A stretch of DNA of 64,000 nt from JAGOUU01 sp964609155 (GTDB lineage: Bacteria; Pseudomonadota; Gammaproteobacteria; JAGOUU01), in the NCBI GenBank assembly GCA_964609155.1, contig CAZSRF010000002.1, positions 1 to 64,000 of the forward strand, given 5' to 3'. The first letter of the stretch is position 1, and every line of letters begins with the position of its first letter. The notes under the pieces were generated by a model. That model had not been told where the DNA came from and made no database searches. It saw only the letters and a list, made by a program, of their open reading frames with translations. Below, in pieces: positions 16,235-24,546 of this stretch. The position numbers and the translations under genes were made by a program.

Positions 16235-18607
16235 ATGACAGCAGCATTTGTCAAATGGTTTAGTCAGCTTGGGATGAAAGATTTACCATCTGTGGGTGGT
16301 AAAAACGCTTCTTTAGGAGAAATGATTGGTAGCTTAACTAATCTTGGAGTAAAAGTTCCTAACGGTTTTGCGACTACAGCAGAAGCCTATCGAGAATTTT
16401 TAGTTCAAAATAATTTAGCTAATAGAATAAATAGTAAACTATCTGATTTAGATATCAATAATGTCTCGAAATTAGCGCAAGTAGGTGCTGAAATCAGGCA
16501 AGATATATTAGATACACCATTAATGCCTAGACTTGAGGCTGAAATTAGAGAGTACTATCAAACTCTTGTTGGTAATCTTCAATCTTCGGTAGCAATACGA
16601 TCTTCTGCAACTGCAGAAGATCTACCTGATGCATCTTTTGCTGGTCAACAAGAAACATATTTGAATATCTTAGGCATAGATAATGTTTTATTAGCCATTA
16701 AGCAAGTTTTTGCTAGTTTATTTAACGACCGTGCAATAGCTTATCGAGTACATAAAGGGTTTTCTCATTCTGAGGTTGCATTATCTGCCGGTATTCAGCA
16801 GATGGTTAGAAGTGATCTTGGTGCAAGTGGAGTAATGTTTACTTTAGATACGGAAACAGGCTTTGAAGACGTTGTATTTATTACATCATCCTATGGACTG
16901 GGAGAAGCTGTTGTACAGGGTATAGTTAATCCTGATGAGTTTTATGTTTACAAAGATTCTGTACGACATAATAAAGAGGCAGTTATTAATCGTCGTTTGG
17001 GAAGTAAATCAGTTGCTATGATTTATACAAGTGATCACCGAGCAGGATACTCAGTAGAAACTATAGAGGTTGCCTCAGATAAGAAAAATAAGTTTTCTAT
17101 TTCAGATAATGACTTATTAATTTTAGCTAAACATGCAATGACTATTGAACAGCATTATGGCTGTCATATGGACATTGAATGGGCTAAAGATGGGTTGAGT
17201 GGTGAGATATTTATTCTTCAAGCAAGACCTGAGACGGTTAATAGCCAGATAAAGAATAAAATTATTACTAAATTTGAATTTACTGATAAATTATATAATA
17301 CACTGCCTTTGGTTAGTGGTCGTGCTATTGGGCAAAAAATTGGTATTGGTAAAGTTAAAATTCTCAATACACATAAAGAAATGCAAGATTTTTCTCAGGG
17401 TGATGTATTGGTAGCCGATATGACAGATCCTGATTGGGAACCAATCATGGCAAAAGCTAGTGCTATAGTTACTAATCGAGGTGGTAGAACATGTCATGCT
17501 GCGATTATTGCCCGAGAGTTAGGTATCCCTGCCGTTGTGGGTTGCGGTGATGCTACAGATAAATTACAAAGTGGCAATTTAATTACTGTGTCTTGTTGTG
17601 AAGGAGAAACTGGCTATATTTATAGCGGCCATAGAGACTTTAATGTTGATGCTATAAATGTTGATAATATGCCAGAAATTCCGTGTAAAATTATGATGAA
17701 TATTGGTAATCCAGAAAAAGCATTTACTTTTCAAAATTTACCGAATGCAGGTGTTGGCTTAGCAAGATTAGAATTTATTATCAGTCATATGATAGGAGTG
17801 CATCCAAGAGCGTTGTTAGATTTTGATGTCTTAGATAGAGAATTAAAGCAAGAAGTTTCCGATAAGATTAGTGGCTATAAATCTCCGGTGGATTTTTATA
17901 TTAATAAATTAGCGGAAGGAATCGCCATGCTTGCAGTGGCCTTTAAAAATAAACCAGTTATAGTGCGATTGTCTGATTTTAAATCTAACGAATATGCTAA
18001 TTTATGCGGAGGAGTTAACTACGAACCACGCGAAGAAAACCCTATGATTGGCTATAGAGGTGCTGCTAGGTATATTGATAAAAATTTTAAATATTGCTTT
18101 GAACTGGAATGTTTGGCAATTAAAAAAGTTCGTCAAGATATGGGGTTAAAAAATATTCAGATCATGATCCCATTTGTTAGAACATTAGAGCAAGCAAAAA
18201 AAGTTATTGCTACTTTAGAGGATTTTGGATTATCTCGAAATAAGGATGACTTAAAAATAATTATGATGTGTGAAGTACCATCTAATGTTATTCTTGCGGA
18301 AGAGTTCTTAGAATATTTTGATGGTTTTTCTATCGGTTCTAATGATCTCACTCAGTTAACTTTAGGTATAGATCGAGATTCCGGAATTGTTGCGGATAGT
18401 TTTGATGAACGTGATCCTGCAGTAATGAAATTATTAGAGCAGGTAATAAAAATATGTAAACAAAAAAGTAAATACATAGGAATATGCGGCCAAGGACCTT
18501 CAGATCATCCAGATTTTGCAAGTTGGCTTCTTGCTCAGGGGATTGATTCTTTATCTCTTAATCCTGATACTGTATTACAAACATGGTTATATTTAGCTAA
18601 GTCTTGA
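16235..18607 (+). CDS. ppsA: Phosphoenolpyruvate synthase
   Basis: Converts pyruvate, ATP and water into phosphoenolpyruvate, AMP and phosphate for gluconeogenesis. The 790 residues match the family. In order: the N-terminal ATP-grasp domain (LGMKDLPSVGGKNASLGEM, VAIRSSATAEDLPDASFAGQQ), the swivelling phospho-histidine domain (NRGGRTCHAAIIARELG, in which Thr is the PpsR target and His the phosphocarrier), and the PEP-binding TIM barrel with GSNDLTQLTLGIDRDS and the Cys of GICGQ. The divergent ppsR gene encodes its regulator. With the prp genes nearby it points to growth on three-carbon acids or amino acids. Confidence 0.97.
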   Translation: MTAAFVKWFSQLGMKDLPSVGGKNASLGEMIGSLTNLGVKVPNGFATTAEAYREFLVQNNLANRINSKLSDLDINNVSKLAQVGAEIRQDILDTPLMPRLEAEIREYYQTLVGNLQSSVAIRSSATAEDLPDASFAGQQETYLNILGIDNVLLAIKQVFASLFNDRAIAYRVHKGFSHSEVALSAGIQQMVRSDLGASGVMFTLDTETGFEDVVFITSSYGLGEAVVQGIVNPDEFYVYKDSVRHNKEAVINRRLGSKSVAMIYTSDHRAGYSVETIEVASDKKNKFSISDNDLLILAKHAMTIEQHYGCHMDIEWAKDGLSGEIFILQARPETVNSQIKNKIITKFEFTDKLYNTLPLVSGRAIGQKIGIGKVKILNTHKEMQDFSQGDVLVADMTDPDWEPIMAKASAIVTNRGGRTCHAAIIARELGIPAVVGCGDATDKLQSGNLITVSCCEGETGYIYSGHRDFNVDAINVDNMPEIPCKIMMNIGNPEKAFTFQNLPNAGVGLARLEFIISHMIGVHPRALLDFDVLDRELKQEVSDKISGYKSPVDFYINKLAEGIAMLAVAFKNKPVIVRLSDFKSNEYANLCGGVNYEPREENPMIGYRGAARYIDKNFKYCFELECLAIKKVRQDMGLKNIQIMIPFVRTLEQAKKVIATLEDFGLSRNKDDLKIIMMCEVPSNVILAEEFLEYFDGFSIGSNDLTQLTLGIDRDSGIVADSFDERDPAVMKLLEQVIKICKQKSKYIGICGQGPSDHPDFASWLLAQGIDSLSLNPDTVLQTWLYLAKS

Positions 18608-18968
18608 TCAGGAGTTAAGCAGAGATTCTGTCATACCGCAGGGCTGTCCAGCGAATAGTTGTAAACTTAAATATAATTACCGGGGATAGCGTCATCCTAC
18701 AATTTTTCTGTTCGAAATATTGAAAAGAAGTAATAACTTTCACAGAAAAATTTTAGGATCCAGAGGCGATCTTGCTTATTGGTGCCAATAAGGTAGATTT
18801 TTCCTGGATCCTTGAATTTTTTTGCGAATTTTTAGTGTTCTTTTCAAGCTCTCGAGCAAAAAAATCCAAGGATGACGTCGTTGAGGGTATGTTATTTAAT
18901 CTTCCAACTATTCATCGGACAGCCCTGTGTCATACCGGCCGAGGAGCCGGTGTCTTGTGGTATAAATC
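18608..18968. repeat. Intergenic repeat block between convergent ppsA and apyrase genes
   Basis: No gene is seen here. The region is almost wholly repeat DNA: a short partial copy of the dispersed repeat described below (reverse orientation, 18928-18957, starting TGTCATACCGGCCGAGGAGC), interrupted near its end by a 289-bp MITE-like element with 10-bp target duplications. An open frame on the plus strand inside it (18772-18972) starts within a hairpin and has no coding character. Confidence 0.7.
18639..18927. mobile_element. MITE-like element, 289 bp, with inverted ends and 10-bp target duplication
   Basis: The ends are inverted copies: CAGGGCTGTCC then GAATAGTTG at the left (18639 on) and the complement at the right (ending 18927), matching at 20 of the first 23 positions. 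Both sides are flanked by the same ten bases, TGTCATACCG (18629-18638 and 18928-18937). Inside are three hairpins: 18695-18711 with 18742-18758, 18775-18792, and 18808-18825 with 18856-18873. There is no transposase gene, so it would be moved in trans. CAGGG ends with 8-10 bp duplications recall ISAs1-type elements, but that is from memory. Confidence 0.75.
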
Positions 18969-20285
18969 TTAACCATCCCAAACTTGGTTAGTAGCAATAA
19001 ACAATGCAGCTCCAATCGTCCAGTCTATATCGTGCTTAGGAATTAAAAAGTTATGGTAATCATCTGGCATGTTATAACCATTATTTAATAGTATTTTTAA
19101 ATAAGTAGCGTCAAAACAAGCCTCATTAAGTTCTGCTTTGCTAATATTGGGGAATTTACTTTTAAATGCTTCATGGTTTGCATGGCAACTATCAGGAATA
19201 TTTTTAATTAGATCGACAGGAAGCTTAGAATTAAAAAAATTAAAATTATAATAATATCCAGAAGCAGCAACAAATTTCATATTGCTTTTTAATGCGGACT
19301 TGATAGCTTTAGCAATTGTTAGGTGTTCTTTTTTATTTTGCAAATAAATTTTAATAAGATCGCCGCATCTAAAATAATTAAAATTATTTGTTTTATTTAT
19401 CTCATGGGGTGTGTTGACACCTGTTTCTGGGATGCTGCATTCTTTGTTGGCTTGTTTAGAATCATAAGTAGCAATATTCTTTTTAGTTTGTACTAACCCA
19501 TAACCTAAAATACTATTGCTATAAATAGTGTATTCTGAGCTATCAAATTTTAGTTTAAATAAATTTTTTTTAAGATCCGAGTTTTTTTTATTCTTCTTTT
19601 CATTATATTCCATAGCAACTTGAGTAGAGGCTCCACCCATATCTAGAGCAGCTATGGTAGGTTTATTAAGTTGAATGGTTTGAAGTTTATAATTAATACT
19701 TAGCCAATCAAAAATTCCTTCCAATTCTCCTGGTATAGTCTTTGCTATTATCATGTCAGGGTTATGGCCTGAATTAATAATAACCTGTTTGATTTTTTTA
19801 TAAAGTTCGTATTGTTGTTTGGCGTGATGTAATCGCATGCCGGCAGTGGCGTAAAAATATATTGGTATCTCTTTTATTTCAATATGTAGGTTTTTTAATT
19901 GACCATCTAACTTTTTATATAGAGGTAAAATATGCTCGGAAATATTTTGATTTTGATGGTCGTGACAGTAATCAGCGATTGCATGTTTATCATTGCTTTT
20001 AGCTATGGCAATTTCAGTAAGCTTTGGAATGGCGTTAGGAGACTCTTTATTTTTATCTCTTTGCACATGATAGGCATGCATCCTTGAGCCAGTGCTTCCT
20101 AGATCAACGATAATAATATTTTTATGTGGATTTTTCTTGATAGATAAATCATCAGGAGATACACAGTAATTAGGTTGACTTTCTTTTGGTTTGGAAAGAT
20201 AGTCTTTTAAATTAAACCCGGCGAGCAGTGTTTCCGCACCAAGAGAAGAAAGCAATAAAAACAGACAGATACAAATCTTTCGCAT
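18969..20285 (-). CDS. Secreted GDA1/CD39-type ecto-apyrase (NTPDase)
   Basis: Hydrolyses nucleoside tri- and diphosphates outside the cytosol. The 438 residues begin with a signal peptide (ICICLFLLLSSLGAETLLA). The apyrase conserved regions are visible in order: IIVDLGSTGSRMHAY (ACR1, phosphate-binding), YFYATAGMR (ACR2), GELEGIFDWLSINY (ACR3, catalytic Glu), ALDMGGASTQVAM (ACR4) and DWTIGAALF near the end (ACR5). This family is mainly eukaryotic; in bacteria it is best known from Legionella, where such an enzyme supports intracellular growth. No Shine-Dalgarno is seen; a 13-bp tandem duplication adjoins the start codon. Confidence 0.93.
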   Translation of the reverse strand: MRKICICLFLLLSSLGAETLLAGFNLKDYLSKPKESQPNYCVSPDDLSIKKNPHKNIIIVDLGSTGSRMHAYHVQRDKNKESPNAIPKLTEIAIAKSNDKHAIADYCHDHQNQNISEHILPLYKKLDGQLKNLHIEIKEIPIYFYATAGMRLHHAKQQYELYKKIKQVIINSGHNPDMIIAKTIPGELEGIFDWLSINYKLQTIQLNKPTIAALDMGGASTQVAMEYNEKKNKKNSDLKKNLFKLKFDSSEYTIYSNSILGYGLVQTKKNIATYDSKQANKECSIPETGVNTPHEINKTNNFNYFRCGDLIKIYLQNKKEHLTIAKAIKSALKSNMKFVAASGYYYNFNFFNSKLPVDLIKNIPDSCHANHEAFKSKFPNISKAELNEACFDATYLKILLNNGYNMPDDYHNFLIPKHDIDWTIGAALFIATNQVWDG

Positions 20286-20286
20286 G

Positions 20287-20312
20287 GTTGATTTATAAAG
20301 TTGATTTATAAA
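20287..20312. repeat. 13-bp tandem duplication upstream of the apyrase gene
   Basis: GTTGATTTATAAA occurs twice in direct succession, immediately before the apyrase start codon (minus strand). It replaces the normal Shine-Dalgarno region, so it may alter the 5' leader. A degenerate third copy (GTTGATTATAA) follows at about 20326. Confidence 0.6.
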
Positions 20313-20530
20313 GCTGAAAAACTGAGTTGATTATAATGGATTTAATGTTAAATTGTCAAAATAACACGGATTAAATCTTTTTAAAGATGGTAAAATGATT
20401 AAAGATTCATTTGAGGTTAATTTTATTACTCTATAATGACTAGGGTAATAACTAGGTTAATCATCTTATATTATTGAGCTAATTAACTTTTGCAGCGTAT
20501 TTAACCTGTCTACTATGAGGGCTGTGGTGC

Positions 20531-21211
20531 ATGTTCAACCAAATTAAAAAAGTTTTTAGTAAAATTAGACGTCTATTTGGATGGATTTTAGGGGCCTTAG
20601 TAGTAGGGCCTATTGTAGGGATAATAACTAGTATTATGTATGATCCTACTATGCCCATTCCAGTTAATTTAGTATTCTTAACAGCCGTAGTTTTTGCAAC
20701 AGTATTAGGATTAGTAGGATTCCCATGGAGTTTAGCAGCTATTTTTTGTGGTATTGGTGGGCTTGCTGGTCTTTTTCTATACCATAGAGAATGTGCTGAT
20801 AGAAACGCTCAACAATTGGAAAATAAGATTGCAGCGTATGAAGTAAAACCCGCTGCTACTGCTGAGAATCCAAATCCTGTTGCGCCCAGGGCGACTAAAG
20901 AACAAGTAGAAGCGTTTATCGATCAGATTATTTCTCCTCAGCCAGAAGCTCCTGAACAGCATACACCCATAGGAACGGGGTTGTTTTTTGGTTTTAGAGC
21001 AGCAAATTTTGTGTCACAACTTATTGCTGGAAAAGATGCTGATCATCCTGATGATCTTACGTGTGGTAGAATCTATAATCTTTCAAGTAGAAGTCTCACT
21101 CAAACTGTTATAAGAGGGGCTGATGGTTATCTCAATAACCGTCCTGATCTTCCTATTGAAGCTCATGGGAGTCCCGCCCCGGTTGCTCCTGTTGCTCCTA
21201 CCCATCGCTAG
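20531..21211 (+). CDS. Hypothetical membrane protein with Pro/Ala-rich C-terminus
   Basis: I do not recognise this 226-residue protein. A basic amphipathic start (MFNQIKKVFSKIRRLFG) leads into three hydrophobic segments within residues 15-85 (WILGALVVGPIVGIITSIMY; VNLVFLTAVVFATVLGLVGF; LAAIFCGIGGLAGLFLY). The remaining 140 residues are soluble and end in a Pro/Ala-rich run (PAPVAPVAPTHR). The C-terminal part is richer in G+C than the flanking genes, suggesting acquired DNA. It stands alone in a 245-bp upstream gap. A membrane-inserted effector is one possibility, not shown by any motif. Confidence 0.6.
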   Translation: MFNQIKKVFSKIRRLFGWILGALVVGPIVGIITSIMYDPTMPIPVNLVFLTAVVFATVLGLVGFPWSLAAIFCGIGGLAGLFLYHRECADRNAQQLENKIAAYEVKPAATAENPNPVAPRATKEQVEAFIDQIISPQPEAPEQHTPIGTGLFFGFRAANFVSQLIAGKDADHPDDLTCGRIYNLSSRSLTQTVIRGADGYLNNRPDLPIEAHGSPAPVAPVAPTHR

Positions 21212-21288
21212 ATTAGGTGCAGTGATCTGTTACTGGTTGAAAAAAGTCTTATATAATATATAGTTAAACTATTGAATATAAGATAACC

Positions 21289-22077
21289 ATGATGATTAAA
21301 ATTAATGTAAATATTGATTACTATGCACAGTGGCTTAGCAGCTGCTATGGCAGAGCTGTTTATGATACTGAAATAAGGTTATTAAAAAATTATTTAACCA
21401 ATATTTTTGGTTTTCATATTATACAAATAGGCACAAGCTGTTTGGATTATTTGAATCCATTATCTGATAAAATAAAAATTAATCATAAGTTAGTACTGTC
21501 TGAACAGTCCGATATCCAAAATTTTTACCAGAATAAAAGTTCTTTATTAAATTGCAAGGACAATGCTATCCCTCTTGAGTCAAATAGCATTGATGCTGTA
21601 ATGATTACACATGGCTTGGAGTTTAGTCTAGATCCTCACGGATTATTACGTGAAGTTGACAGAATTTTGTTACCAGAAGGGCATTTAGTGATATTATGTT
21701 TTAACCCTAGAAGTTTATGGGGTATAAGGAAATTTTTTGCCTTAAGAACTAAAGAAAATACAATATATCCTTGGTCCGGCAAATGGATAACTTGTAGTAG
21801 AGTAATGGATTGGTTAGGTTTATTAAATTATAATATTGACTTTAAGAAACATTATTTTTTTCGTCCTTGTATAAATAATAAAAATATTTTAGATTATACT
21901 CATTGTTTTGACAAAGTAGGAAAAATAATTCCACTAGGATCTGCAGGTTACTGTATAATAGCAACTAAAAGACAAGAGGCTTTTGATTTTATACGGCCTA
22001 ATTGGTCTAATAAAACAAATTTTGTGAACAAGCCGAATTACGAGCCATCTTGCTACATAAAAGCAGATAAAAAATAA
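21289..22077 (+). CDS. Class I SAM-dependent methyltransferase (YafS-like)
   Basis: A 262-residue protein of the Methyltransf_11 type. The SAM-binding motif I region is weak (FHIIQIGTSCLDYL). The later motifs are clear: AIPLESNSIDAVMITHGLEF and LLREVDRILLPEGHLVILCFNPRSLWGIRKF, the latter very like E. coli YafS. It lies just upstream of rnhA and dnaQ, as yafS does in Enterobacteria, which supports the family call. The substrate is unknown. The loss of a classic GxGxG motif fits other YafS proteins. Confidence 0.78.
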   Translation: MMIKINVNIDYYAQWLSSCYGRAVYDTEIRLLKNYLTNIFGFHIIQIGTSCLDYLNPLSDKIKINHKLVLSEQSDIQNFYQNKSSLLNCKDNAIPLESNSIDAVMITHGLEFSLDPHGLLREVDRILLPEGHLVILCFNPRSLWGIRKFFALRTKENTIYPWSGKWITCSRVMDWLGLLNYNIDFKKHYFFRPCINNKNILDYTHCFDKVGKIIPLGSAGYCIIATKRQEAFDFIRPNWSNKTNFVNKPNYEPSCYIKADKK

Positions 22078-22097
22078 TATAAATATAACAAAATATA

Positions 22098-22526
22098 ATG
22101 AGTAAAGTTGTACATATCTACACTGATGGTGCATGCAGTGGAAATCCAGGGCCTGGGGGCTGGGCAGCCTTGTTGCGCTATGGAGAAACAGAAAAACTTA
22201 TTTCAGGATATGTTAATAATACTACTAATAATAGAATGGAATTAAGTGCGGCAATAGAAGCATTAAAGTTATTAACCAGAAGGTCGACAGTTACATTAGT
22301 TACGGATTCAATATATGTCTTAAAAGGCATTACTATTTGGATAAAAAGCTGGAAAAAAAAAGGTATATTGTCTAGCAAAATAAATGCTGACTTGTGGATT
22401 CAATTAGATGAATTGAATTCTAGGCATGATATTACTTGGCAATGGATTAAAGGTCACAGTGGTCATGCTGAAAATGAAATAGTGGATGAAGCGGCAAGAG
22501 CTGAAATAAAAAAACACCTATGCTAA
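22098..22526 (+). CDS. rnhA: Ribonuclease HI
   Basis: Degrades the RNA strand of RNA-DNA hybrids (R-loops, Okazaki primers). The 142 residues are slightly shorter than E. coli RNase HI (155). Catalytic residues are visible: IYTDGACSGNPGPGGWAALL (first Asp), NNRMELSAAIEAL (Glu), VTLVTDSIYVLKGI (Asp), WIKGHSGHAENEIVDEAA (flap His and last Asp). It overlaps dnaQ by 7 bp and probably shares a transcript with the methyltransferase upstream. Confidence 0.97.
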   Translation: MSKVVHIYTDGACSGNPGPGGWAALLRYGETEKLISGYVNNTTNNRMELSAAIEALKLLTRRSTVTLVTDSIYVLKGITIWIKSWKKKGILSSKINADLWIQLDELNSRHDITWQWIKGHSGHAENEIVDEAARAEIKKHLC

Positions 22527-23281
22527 CACGACAAATTATATTAGATACAGAAACCACAGGATTAAATCCTAAAGATGGGCACCGTATTATTGAAATCGGT
22601 TGTGTTGAGCTTATTAATAGAAGATTAACTGGTAATAATTTTCATTACTACTTGAATCCTAATAGAGAGATTGATGCAGAAGCAGTAAAAGTTCATGGAA
22701 TAACCAATGCTTTTTTAATTAATAAACCTAATTTTTACAATATAGCAGAAGAATTCTTAGATTATATAAAAAACGCAGAGATTGTAGCACATAATGCACG
22801 CTTCGATATTGGTTTTATCAACCATGAACTACAGCTAGCATTAGATGTTATAAAAAAAACAGTTCAAATTGATAAAATTAATAAGATAATTGATACTCTT
22901 GAATTAGCTAAAAAACTACACCCTGGACAAAAAAATTCGTTAGATGCTCTTTGCCGTAGGTATAATATTGATAACACACAAAGAGAATTACATGGTGCAT
23001 TGCTGGATGCTAAAATATTAGCCGATGTTTATCTTGCGATGACTGGTGGGCAATGTAAGCTTGAGTTTGATGAGCATACATTTTCTCCAGAATTAGGTTA
23101 TACTCATCGTTCAGGTTTAGTGTTGAATAAAAGTCTTCCGGAAGAGAGTACAGAAGAACCAGTTGGACAAATGAATATATCCGTTGTTAAAGCTGATGAA
23201 ATAGAAATGGAATTGCATAATAAATTCGTAGAAAAAATAAGAAAAGCTTCAATGAATAATTGTGTTTGGGATTTGGTATAA
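22520..23281 (+). CDS. dnaQ: DNA polymerase III epsilon subunit (3'-5' proofreading exonuclease)
   Basis: Proofreading subunit of the replicase core. The 253 residues match the family. DEDDh motifs: Exo I ILDTETTGLNPKDGHRIIEIG, Exo II VAHNARFDIGFINHEL, Exo III LHGALLDAKILADVYL. The C-terminal tail beyond residue 185 is the part that binds the alpha subunit. The start overlaps the end of rnhA by 7 bp, so translation is probably coupled. Confidence 0.97.
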   Translation: MLTRQIILDTETTGLNPKDGHRIIEIGCVELINRRLTGNNFHYYLNPNREIDAEAVKVHGITNAFLINKPNFYNIAEEFLDYIKNAEIVAHNARFDIGFINHELQLALDVIKKTVQIDKINKIIDTLELAKKLHPGQKNSLDALCRRYNIDNTQRELHGALLDAKILADVYLAMTGGQCKLEFDEHTFSPELGYTHRSGLVLNKSLPEESTEEPVGQMNISVVKADEIEMELHNKFVEKIRKASMNNCVWDLV

Positions 23282-23295
23282 ATTAAGGAGTTAAA

Positions 23296-24546
23296 ATGCC
23301 TCTACAGTTAGTTTTAGGGTTATTGTTAACTATTACGGCAATGGCCGGCTTTATAAACTATAAGTTTATCAAATTACCTAACTCGATAGGGCTTACTTTA
23401 GTGACTTTGCTTTTATCAGTGGCATTATTGATTCTAGGCAAATTTGGTCTTGCTTTAGATCTGGTTTTTGCAAATTTTCTTCATGAAGTCGACTTTAAAC
23501 GCACAGTTATGGATTTCATGTTGAGTTTTATCTTATTTGCAGGTTCTTTGCATATTAATGTTAATCATATGTACCATTTTCGTTGGGTTATTGCTCAGCT
23601 TGCTACAATTGGGGTGATGATTTCAACGTTATTAATTGGAGGGTTGGTTTATTATATAAGCTATGTATTCCAACTTGATTTACCAATAATTTTTTGTTTT
23701 TTATTTGGTGCTTTAATATCTCCTACAGATCCAATAGCTGTTTTAGGTGTTTTAAAGCGTATTGATGCGCCAAAGAGTTTGGAAATAAAGATTGCTGGTG
23801 AGGCATTATTTAATGACGGTGTTGGTATAGTTATGTTTACAATGTTATTGAATATAGCTATTGGCACCAATAGTGAATTTTCATTGACACACATTGCTAG
23901 TGATTTTGCAAGAGAAGTTATCGGTGGTATTGTTGTAGGGTTTTTTCTGGGGAGATTAGCCAAATTTTTTATTAAGAGAGTTGGCAATTTTGATACAGTA
24001 TTATCTTTAACTTTAGCATTGGTTACTGGTGGATACGGTTTAGCGAATGATGTGTTGCATGTATCTGGTGCCATTGCCATGGCAGTTGCAGGACTTGTAA
24101 TAGGGCGTGCTTGCCGAGAGGGTAAGATGCCGAAACATATTGTTACTCAATTAGAGCATTTTTGGCAATGGGTAGATGAATTGCTCAATGCCATTTTATT
24201 TGTTCTTATAGGGTTTGTTGTATTATTCTTACTCTATGATTTAAAACTTATTATTGTATCTATTTTAGTTATTCCAGCAGTTCTAATAGCAAGGTATCTT
24301 AGTGTTATTCTTCCTGTCCTTAGTTCGTATCAATTTAGAACTTTTAGTCACAAAACAGTCACTCTTATGACGTGGGGTGGTTTACGTGGAGGTGTTTCTA
24401 TTGCTCTTGCTTTATCAATTCCACCAGAATTACTTGGAAGGAATATTGTTATTACCATGACATATCTTGTAGTCATGTTTTCAATTATTGTGCAAGGTAT
24501 TACTATTGGGCCGCTAATTAAGAGATTTATGGCTAGTGGTACCTAA
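23296..24546 (+). CDS. Na+/H+ antiporter, CPA1 (NhaP-like)
   Basis: An integral membrane cation/proton antiporter of 416 residues with about 12 hydrophobic segments. Family motifs are GALISPTDPIAVLGVLKR, the ion-binding GEALFNDGVGIVMF (the ND pair) and MTWGGLRGGVSIALALSIP near the C-terminus. No cytosolic regulatory domain follows. It lies 14 bp after dnaQ with a good Shine-Dalgarno (TTAAGGAG) and overlaps the AddB-like gene by 11 bp, so it is inside an operon of replication and repair genes. Na+ versus K+ preference cannot be told. Confidence 0.9.
   Translation: MPLQLVLGLLLTITAMAGFINYKFIKLPNSIGLTLVTLLLSVALLILGKFGLALDLVFANFLHEVDFKRTVMDFMLSFILFAGSLHINVNHMYHFRWVIAQLATIGVMISTLLIGGLVYYISYVFQLDLPIIFCFLFGALISPTDPIAVLGVLKRIDAPKSLEIKIAGEALFNDGVGIVMFTMLLNIAIGTNSEFSLTHIASDFAREVIGGIVVGFFLGRLAKFFIKRVGNFDTVLSLTLALVTGGYGLANDVLHVSGAIAMAVAGLVIGRACREGKMPKHIVTQLEHFWQWVDELLNAILFVLIGFVVLFLLYDLKLIIVSILVIPAVLIARYLSVILPVLSSYQFRTFSHKTVTLMTWGGLRGGVSIALALSIPPELLGRNIVITMTYLVVMFSIIVQGITIGPLIKRFMASGT

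Noticed and set aside
18772..18972. Open frame of 66 codons on the plus strand after ppsA
   Set aside because: It lies wholly within the MITE-like element and the dispersed repeat, overlapping hairpins; no coding character.
23661..24080. Open frame of 139 codons on the minus strand within the antiporter gene
   Set aside because: Antisense of the conserved ion-binding region of the antiporter; no support for a gene.
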